A stretch of DNA of 41,976 nucleotides from contig JAUIKL010000011.1 in the NCBI GenBank assembly GCA_030430625.1, positions 1 to 41,976 on the forward strand, in the 5' to 3' direction. Made by a program: the position numbers and the translations under genes. Shown in pieces: positions 16,203 through 22,937 of this stretch. This DNA is from Gemmatimonadota bacterium. Its GTDB lineage: Bacteria > Gemmatimonadota > Gemmatimonadetes > Longimicrobiales > Gaopeijiaceae. How positions within the stretch are numbered: position 1 is the stretch's first letter; each line of letters starts with the position of its first letter. The notes beneath the pieces were generated by a model. The model was given only the letters and a program-made list of their open reading frames with translations, was not told the DNA's origin and made no database searches.

Positions 16203-16984
16203 CCGCCCGCCGCCATTCGGTCGAGAAATTCCCGCTCCGAGCCCGTGAGCGAGCCCGCCCCACTCGAGGCCACCTTGGCCAGCAGGCGTTCGACCTCCTC
16301 GCGGTTCAGCTCGTGCAGGCCCTCCACCGAGATCCCCTTCCAGCGCGCCATCGCCATGCGATCACCGACGACCCCACCGGGCGACGAGTCCTTCCTCATC
16401 TTCTTCTGGAAGTCGCGTTTGGCGGAGCCTCGACGCCACTCGCTCCACTTGATGTACGCGAAGCCCGCCGCTGCGCCGCCGAGGTGGGCAAAGTGAGCGA
16501 CCCCGTCCGGCGTCCCGGCCATCCCGTTGTACACGGAGAGGAGGACGTACCCCGCACCCAGAACCCACGCCTTCATCGGGATCGGGGGGAAGAGGAGCAT
16601 GATCCTCTCGTGCGGCCAGTACGTCGCGAACCCGATCACGATCGCGTACACGCCGGCGGAGGCGCCGACCATGGCGCCCGCGGGCGCGAAGACCATCTGG
16701 AAGAGCGCGCCCCCGATCCCCGCGAGGAAATACATCGTCAGGAAGGCGCGGCCGCCCATACGCTCTTCGAGGCGTGGGCCGAAGATCAGCACGCCGAGCA
16801 TGTTGAAGAAGAGGTGCCCGAGGCCCGCGTGGAGGAACATGTAGCTGACGATCGTCCACGGCCGGAACAGGACGAACTGCGGGATGAACGCGAGGTCTCG
16901 CGCCAGCCCCGGCGACGTTCCGGTGACCACGAACATGATCACGTTGGCTATCAGGAGCCGTTGCACCCACGGGGTCGTGTACAT
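16199..16984 (-). CDS. Rhomboid-family intramembrane serine protease
   Basis: A 261-residue membrane protein with six hydrophobic segments. The HxxxN motif is in GHLFFNML (H57, N61), the nucleophile is in GASAG (S109), and the catalytic histidine is in AHLGG (H167). The RLEERMGG loop and TPWVQRLLIANVIMF N-terminus are typical of rhomboids in this phylum. After the last helix comes a cytoplasmic tail ending LNREEVERLLAKVASSGAGS and a SLTGSEREFLDRM segment, a common C-terminal appendage of bacterial rhomboids. The ATG at 16984 is preceded by AAGGG. It is the first gene of the operon with the decarboxylase and yigZ. Confidence 0.93.
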   Translation of the reverse strand: MYTTPWVQRLLIANVIMFVVTGTSPGLARDLAFIPQFVLFRPWTIVSYMFLHAGLGHLFFNMLGVLIFGPRLEERMGGRAFLTMYFLAGIGGALFQMVFAPAGAMVGASAGVYAIVIGFATYWPHERIMLLFPPIPMKAWVLGAGYVLLSVYNGMAGTPDGVAHFAHLGGAAAGFAYIKWSEWRRGSAKRDFQKKMRKDSSPGGVVGDRMAMARWKGISVEGLHELNREEVERLLAKVASSGAGSLTGSEREFLDRMAAGG

Positions 16985-17129
16985 GCGAACCCTTACCCCC
17001 GTCGCACCCCGGTGGGTTTCACCCCACCGCGGCCGCGGGACCTGTCATCGTTTTCGGTATTGCTGCGTATGGGATAGTGTGCACACGAGCCGGGAACACC
17101 AACCCGGTGCCCCGCGAACGGAGACTCCG

Positions 17130-17588
17130 ATGAACCGACCCGCCATCCGCCGCGCCTCGACGCGGCTCCTCAGTCTGGCCCTGGCCGTCGTGGCGTCGGG
17201 GTGTGCGACGGCATCGGGGGCCGACAGCACGACACCGAACCCGCGGGAAGGACAGATCCTCACCAGGGAGCAGATCGCCCGAACGGGCGCCAGGGACGCA
17301 TGGGAAGCGGTCCAACGTGGGGGCACACGCCTGAACATTCAGTACACGCGCGAGGGCAGTCCGGCTCGGGTGACGCATCGTGGAGTCGACAGCTTCGCGC
17401 TGAGCCCACAGGTCCTCCTCGTCGTCGACGGTGCGCACATGGCGTCGCTGTCGCGGCTGCGCGAGATCAGGGCCGACAACGTCGACTACATTCAGGTCCT
17501 TCCCGCTCGTGTCGGCGTGGTGAAGTACGGCACGGCGGGTGGGAACGGAGTGGTGGTCGTTCGGACAGGGAGCGCTCCAGCCAACTGA
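17130..17588 (+). CDS. Small lipoprotein resembling a free-standing TonB-receptor plug
   Basis: A 152-residue protein. A lipobox (LAVVASGC) ends the signal peptide, with lipidation at about Cys24. The C-terminal 60 residues resemble the end of a SusC plug domain: VLLVVDGAHMASLSRLREIR, NVDYIQVLPARVGVVKYGT and a final AGGNGVVVVRTG. Compare the true SusC at 19085-22147, which has [29 protein letters not shown] and [11 protein letters not shown]. There is no beta-barrel here. GGAG precedes the ATG at 17130. The longer frame upstream would cross the divergent rhomboid gene. Proteins of this sort recur in Gemmatimonadota without an assigned role. Confidence 0.8.
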   Translation: MNRPAIRRASTRLLSLALAVVASGCATASGADSTTPNPREGQILTREQIARTGARDAWEAVQRGGTRLNIQYTREGSPARVTHRGVDSFALSPQVLLVVDGAHMASLSRLREIRADNVDYIQVLPARVGVVKYGTAGGNGVVVVRTGSAPAN

Positions 17589-17617
17589 CCGACCCACCTC
17601 CGATCGCCAGAAGCAAT

Positions 17618-17655
17618 GAGGGGCGCCGGCTCGAAAGCCGACGCCCCTCCTTTTT
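17618..17655 (+). terminator. Rho-independent terminator after the plug-like lipoprotein
   Basis: GAGGGGCGCCGGCT pairs with AGCCGACGCCCCTC (one mismatch) around a short CGAA loop, then CTTTTT. It is the clearest intrinsic terminator in the window and lies 30 bases after the stop codon. On the opposite strand the hairpin has no U-tract, so it serves the plus strand. Confidence 0.85.
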
Positions 17656-17690
17656 CGTGCTCCCGGCGCACAAGGCGCCGGTGATCTCGG

Positions 17691-19064
17691 TTAGTTGAAG
17701 CTGGCCGAGCTCACGTCACACGACGCGGGATCGAAGAGGGTGTTGTTGCCCTCGTCGAAGTCCACCGGGAAGACGACGTCCGTCCCGTGCGAACCGCCCT
17801 TGTGGTAGGCACCCGACGGGTACACCTGAGCTTCGGTGCGCCCGTACTGGTTGACCAGCCGACGCATGTCACCGAGGCGGTGTCCCGTGCCCCAGAGCCA
17901 GAAAGCACGCTCCGACATGATCATGTCGATCCGGGCGTCATCGTTGCCCGGATCCGTCAGTGGCGCCAGCGAAGGAGCCGGTACCACCGCGTCGTAGTTG
18001 TCGATCTGAGCACCCATCAAGGTGCCCACGTCGGCCCGGAGATCGTTGAGGATCGTGAGCCAGTCCCCACCCGCATCGAAGGCGGCCTCAGCCTCGATCA
18101 GACGCGCCTCGATTCCCGACGCCAGCGGCACGTTGGACGTGCGCAGCGGATACTTCTGGGAGATGAAGAGGCGGAACGCCGGGTCGAATCCTCCGTCCGG
18201 ATCCTCGATCCACGGCAAGCGCGGATCCTGGCCCGTGTTGGCCTCCGGATCACTTCCCCGGAAGGGCAGTCCGGTCGCGGCGCCGCCTTCTGCGTGGGAA
18301 AGCGAGTACCGACCGTTCGTCTGGAGTCCGAAGAACGGGTTGTTGGCACCGTTCTCGGAGTGGACCAGGAAGTGGTTGTACGTCGTCGCAACGCCAGCGA
18401 CCGCCGCAGCAGCCTCAGCGTATCGTCCCAGGTTCAGCAGAGCCCGCGCCTCCCCGATCCGAGCGAGATCACTGGTCGAGTTCGAGAAGATCGGCAGCGA
18501 CTCGGTGAACAACTCGGCCGAGGTCCGCGGCGGTCCATCCGCCGGGTCCGGGTTCTCGTCGTTCGAGATCGGCACGTGGGAGCAGAACGCCTCGCCGAGC
18601 GCGACGTACGTGAAGCCCCACAGCGCGTTCAGGAGCGCGTAGTCCGGATCGCCCGTCCCCTTGTCGGGGTTGGCGGCGACTGCATCCGCAGCCCTGAACA
18701 GAGCCCTCCGAGCCTGCTGGAGGTTGCCGTACGTGCCGTCGGAGGTGTTGCCCGACGACGGGTCCTGCTGCTCACGACGGTCCGTAGCGGTCCGTGTACC
18801 AAAAGTACCGGTGCTGAAGAACTCGTCGGTGATGAGCGCGGTAGTGGACAGGAAGGCATCGCCTCCGCTGCCGCTGTACGCCGTGGTGAAGTCACCGACG
18901 GCGCCGGCCACCAGCACATCCACGAAATCGGGATCCGCGGTGGTGGCCTCGTTGATCGTATCCGGATCGGTCACTTCGAGAAGCTCGTCGATGCTGCACC
19001 CCGCAAGAGGGAGCGCAAGCGCGACTGCCACCCAGACCGACCGCAAGTTGGGTCTATTCGTCAT
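17691..19064 (-). CDS. RagB/SusD-family nutrient-binding lipoprotein
   Basis: A 457-residue lipoprotein. The signal peptide ends in LPLAGCS (lipidated Cys at about 22), followed by IDELLEVTDPDTIN, typical of SusD starts. TPR-like helices follow (NLQQARRALFRAADAV, ARIGEARALLNLGRYAEAAA), then the late conserved segment SERAFWLWGTGHRLGDMRRL with the E-R-x-x-x-x-x-x-G-x-R-x-x-D-x-R pattern of SusD. GAGGAC precedes the ATG at 19064. It lies 20 bases after the SusC gene and is co-transcribed. SusD proteins cap the SusC barrel and bind glycans or peptides at the cell surface; the ligand is not evident. Confidence 0.92.
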   Translation of the reverse strand: MTNRPNLRSVWVAVALALPLAGCSIDELLEVTDPDTINEATTADPDFVDVLVAGAVGDFTTAYSGSGGDAFLSTTALITDEFFSTGTFGTRTATDRREQQDPSSGNTSDGTYGNLQQARRALFRAADAVAANPDKGTGDPDYALLNALWGFTYVALGEAFCSHVPISNDENPDPADGPPRTSAELFTESLPIFSNSTSDLARIGEARALLNLGRYAEAAAAVAGVATTYNHFLVHSENGANNPFFGLQTNGRYSLSHAEGGAATGLPFRGSDPEANTGQDPRLPWIEDPDGGFDPAFRLFISQKYPLRTSNVPLASGIEARLIEAEAAFDAGGDWLTILNDLRADVGTLMGAQIDNYDAVVPAPSLAPLTDPGNDDARIDMIMSERAFWLWGTGHRLGDMRRLVNQYGRTEAQVYPSGAYHKGGSHGTDVVFPVDFDEGNNTLFDPASCDVSSASFN

Positions 19065-19084
19065 CGTAGTAGTCCTCGATCCGC

Positions 19085-22000
19085 TTAGAAGTTGTAGTTG
19101 AGACGGATCATCAGGTACCGCACCGGCGGCTGCGTGTTGAACTCGCTCTGGCTGAAGTTCGCCGATCCGCCACCCTCGACGGTCTCGGGATCCAGCCCGG
19201 TGTAGTCCGTCCACGTGGCCAGGTTACGGCCGGAGAGCGTGAGGCTCAGACCGTCGAGCTCCGGGAGCGTCGACGTGAGCGACTCGGGCGCCTCGAGCGT
19301 GAAGGAGATCTCACGCCACTTGATGAAGTCCGCCTTCTCGATCGTGCCGTACTGGCTCGCGAGGTAGCGATCCGCGATGTGCGCGGCCTGAACCTCGAGC
19401 GAAGCGTCGGGGTTCGCGACCGCCGAGCAGCCCCGGGTGCTCCGGAAGCCACAGCGGAACGCCTCGGAGTCGTTGCCCTGGTAGTTGCCACCACGGGCCT
19501 CGAAGAGCGTCGAGATACGCAGGAAGTCGAAGAGGCGAAGATCACCACCCACGGACACCTGATACGTCGGGAGCGCAGGTCCGATGAACTCGGGCTCGTC
19601 ACCGACGGTGACCTCGTCGTTCGTCAGGAGGCCGTTGCCGTCCGCGTCGTCGAAGGTGTACGGCGTCGAGAAGAACGCACCCGCCGGGTAACCCTCGGCG
19701 TGCCGCTGCAGACCCCGGTTGAAGACGATGTCTTCGACGCCCTCACCGAGCTCCACCACCTCGTTATCGAGGGTGGTCAGAGCGACCCGAAGGTCGAGAC
19801 CGACGTCCTCGGCCTGCAGCGCCGAGAGGTTCACACCGAGCTCGGTGCCGGCGTTCTTGATTTCACCGAGGTTCTCGAAGCGCGAAGCCGCGACACCGAG
19901 AGACGGCGCGAGACGCCGCGAAACGAGGGCGTCCCGGGACTTCTTGTTGAAGTAGGTGAACTCTAGGCCGAGGCGGTCGCTGAACAGAGCCGCATCGAAG
20001 CCGAGCTCGTACTCCGTCGAACGCTCGGGCTTGAGCTCCAGGTTCCCGGTGCTGTTCACCGTGATTCCCGGAACGTCACCGGCGTCCGTGGCAACCGTCG
20101 TGGGGCTGAAGAGCGTCACAGCATCACGGAAGTCCGGACGGAGACCCGAGGTCCCCCATGCCGAACGCAACCGGAACGACGACAGGAAGTCGAGCTCGGG
20201 GAACCAGTCTTCCTCGCCGACGACCCAGGAAAGGCTCAGGGACGGGTAGACGATGAAGCCGAAGTCGGCACCGAAAGCGCTGTTGTCGTCACCACGAACT
20301 GCACCGCCGAGGAAGACGCGATCGCGCCACGCCAGCTCGGTCGAGACGTACGCACCGACCTGGATGACCTCGGAGAAATCCTCGTCGACCGCGAACAGCG
20401 CGGCGGTCGTGCCGCAGGAGGCCGTCCCCTGAATCAGGCTCGAGCCATAGCACTCGGTCCGGTTCAGGAGGTTCCGGTTGTAGCTCACACCGACCGTCGT
20501 GGTCGAGAAGAGCTCCGGCTGGAGCGTGAACGTTCCGACAGCCGAGCTGTTGAACGTGTACGTGTACCGGCTGAGCCGGTCGGACTCACGGATTCCGTTG
20601 GCGAAGGCCTCGGAGATCGGGAGCAGTCCGGGCTGGAGCGTCCGGAAGGTGTGGCCCGACACGAAGTCGAGTCCGCCGGTCGCGTTGAGGCTCAGCCAGG
20701 TCGCCGGGCGGTACTGCGCGTTCGTGCCCAGCGTGATCCGGTCGACCTGGTCGTTGATGACGTAGACCTCGTTGTCGGCCTGGTTGAGACCGAAGCCGTA
20801 GTTCCGACGGTTCTCACCGTCCGACGCCGGCACCCCGTCCTCGCGCGGCACGTAGTAGGCCTCACCGAGGAGCCCGTTGAGGATCGGGCTGAAAATGCTG
20901 TTGTCGTTCGAGTTGAAGCCGGTGCTCTGCTTCGTGTACCCGGTGGTGATCGCGAGGTCGACCTCGTCGTTGACGGCCGCGTTCAGGTTCGCCCGCACCG
21001 TCGTACGGTCGAGCGTGTTGTAGTTGACCACGCCCGTCTCGTCACCGAGCTCGCCGGAAACGAAGTAGGTGACGCGATCGTTACCACCCCGGACGCTCAT
21101 CCCGTACCGACCGCGGTTCCCGGTCGAGAACGGCGTCGTACGCGCATCGAGCAGCGTGTTGAACGTGGCGACGCCATCCTGGGTGCACGTCCCCGCAGCC
21201 GCGCTGCGGTTCGGGCAGTAGGCGTAGTCCGTCGAGTTGAAGGCACCACTCGCGGTGGTGAACGGCGCCGAGCCGTCACCGATGACGGAGTACGCCATGT
21301 AGTTCATCGGGTATTCGAAGCGGTCTTCGAGCTCGCCGTACTCGGCGTAGAAGTTCCACTCCGCGTCACCCGCACGACCGCGCTTGGTCGTGATCAGCAA
21401 CACACCGTTGGCGGCCGCCGTGCCGTAAAGAGCCGCCGCAGCGGGCCCCTTCACGATCTCGATGTTGGCGATGTCGTTGGGGTTGATGTCGTTGAGACGC
21501 CCGGCCTCCTGGCCACCGACACCGATCGACAGTTCGTTCGTCGAGTTGAACTGCACGCCATCGACGAACACGAGCGGCTCGTTCGACAGCGAGAGGCTGT
21601 TCGCACCACGGATGCGGATGCGCTGGCCGGAACCGGTCGTACCGTTCACGTCCTGGAGGATGACACCCTCCGAGCGACCCGAAAGGAGGTCGGACATCGA
21701 CGTGATGGTGGCCGGCTCGATCTGGTCCACATCGATCGTGGTGGTGTTGGTTCCGATCTCGCGGAGGCGCTGCTCACGGCCGGTGACCGTGTTGACGATC
21801 ACGCCTTCGAGCTGAATGGCCGACGTCTCGAGACGGAAGTCCGCGGTGGCGGTGCTTCCGGCCGAAATGTTGACCGTCTGTGTCTGCTGACCGAAGCCGA
21901 GGAAGACGGCCCGAACCTCGACGCTCCCGGTGGGGGCGTTGAGGATGAGGTACCGACCGACTCGGTTGGTCAGGGCTCCCTGGTTGGTCCCGGGGATGAC

Positions 22001-22147
22001 GACCTGGACGCCGACGAGGGGATTCCCCGTCGAGGCGTCGGTCACGATCCCGGTGACCGTGCCCGTCTGGGCGGCTCCCGCGGCTGCCGTGAGCGCGAAC
22101 GCCATGGCTACCGCGGAGAACGCCCTGATCAAACGACGAACGTTCAT
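19085..22147 (-). CDS. SusC/RagA-family TonB-linked outer-membrane transporter
   Basis: A 1020-residue receptor. It has a signal peptide (ending AAAGAAQ), then a carboxypeptidase-D-like domain at about 28-110 ([20 protein letters not shown]) and the plug at about 115-255, with [20 protein letters not shown] and the SusC hallmark [30 protein letters not shown]. The beta-barrel extends to a C-terminal aromatic residue (LMIRLNYNF). No anti-sigma-interacting extension is seen. AGGAGA precedes the ATG at 22147 at good spacing. TonB-ExbBD energises such channels; those genes are not in the window. No glycoside hydrolase or peptidase sits beside the pair, so the nutrient is unknown. Confidence 0.95.
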   Translation of the reverse strand: [1020 protein letters not shown]

Positions 22148-22538
22148 CTAGCTCTCCTAGATTTGTTTCGAAATTCTGTGAATCCTGCGTTCCTGCTTCC
22201 AACAGGCGCCGTTCCTCCACGCGGCGCGGCCTAGAGGCTACGCAAAACCCGCCGCCGACTGATGCGGATCTCTACGGACCTCAACGGTCGCGAATGCGGC
22301 GGCGTGGGACCGTTGCGGGGAAGCCTCGTCGACATCTCGACGGGGGGCGGAGTGTACACGCTCCCACAGGGCGAAGCCTCTCGGCTCACCCGTGGTTCCC
22401 TCGGTCCCTTCTGCTGTCCGCAGTCGCACGCTGACCCATTTCAAACAATCCGACGTCCTCAGAACGCCGTGGCGGGGGGGGTCTGGTGCTTCAGGAATGT
22501 GGCTGAAGTGTAACAGCGGTTACCCCGCGGGGCGAGGG
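22148..22538. other. Intergenic region between susC and the second padR, no gene seen
   Basis: This stretch separates the divergent susC and padR genes. The susC leader (22148-22200) is comparatively A/T-rich and carries its ribosome-binding site. A TAGCCT near 22240 on the minus strand is a possible -10 box, weakly supported. Short open frames here have no recognisable protein features. Stacked palindromes at 22510-22532 are listed separately. Confidence 0.5.
22510..22532. promoter_or_regulatory. Two abutting palindromes in the susC-padR intergenic region
   Basis: GTAAC-AGCG-GTTAC (22510-22523) is an inverted repeat with a four-base spacer. It runs directly into CCCCGCGGGG (22523-22532), a perfect ten-base palindrome. 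Their position 80-100 bases before padR suggests regulator binding, but no matching site is seen elsewhere in the window. Confidence 0.35.
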
Positions 22539-22580
22539 TTGACCCTATGTAGATGCGCATCTATGTATCCATACACGTAG
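22539..22580 (+). promoter_or_regulatory. Promoter and probable PadR operator of the second padR-ADOP unit
   Basis: A -35-like TTGACC (22539-22544) is followed after 17 bases by TATGTA (22562-22567), a weaker -10. The spacer holds a perfect 14-base palindrome, TAGATGCGCATCTA (22550-22563). CTATGTA appears at 22545 and 22561, and an inverted-like ATACACGTAG follows at 22571-22580. The same TATGTAGA core stands before the first padR (746-790, minus strand). A dimer bound in the spacer would block RNA polymerase. Confidence 0.6.
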
Positions 22581-22611
22581 GATGTGCACACGGGACGAGG
22601 GGAGGACGACG

Positions 22612-22935
22612 ATGGCTCCGACGAGCTACAACGCCACGCTGGTGCTCCAGGCCCTGAGCCAGGGCCTCGGGTACGGATTCGAAATCATGCGGGCCACGGA
22701 CCTGCCGAGCGGCACAGTGTATCCGCTCCTCCGGCGCCTCGAGGCCGCTGGCCAGGTGGCGTCGAGTTGGGAGGACGCAGCCATCGCGCAGAGCGAAGGT
22801 CGGCCGGCGCGACGCTACTACCGCGCAACGGACGAAGGCATGGCGGCCCTGGCCGAAGCCCGGGAGCGGATCCGCGCGCAGCAAAGGGCGCTCTTCGGAG
22901 ACGCCGACCTCCTCGGCGACGGCGCGGGGAGCTGA
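22612..22935 (+). CDS. PadR-family transcriptional regulator
   Basis: A 107-residue winged-helix regulator. NATLVLQALSQGLGYGFEIM and [19 protein letters not shown] are the PadR core, followed by ARRYYRATDEGMAALAEARE, a wing and a dimerisation helix. The ATG at 22612 has GGGGAGGA upstream; an in-frame start at 22582 would add ten residues. The ADOP permease begins two bases after its stop, so the two are one operon. It is a paralogue of the PadR at 343-678 and probably represses the pair through the palindrome at 22550-22563. Confidence 0.92.
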   Translation: MAPTSYNATLVLQALSQGLGYGFEIMRATDLPSGTVYPLLRRLEAAGQVASSWEDAAIAQSEGRPARRYYRATDEGMAALAEARERIRAQQRALFGDADLLGDGAGS

Positions 22936-22937
22936 CC

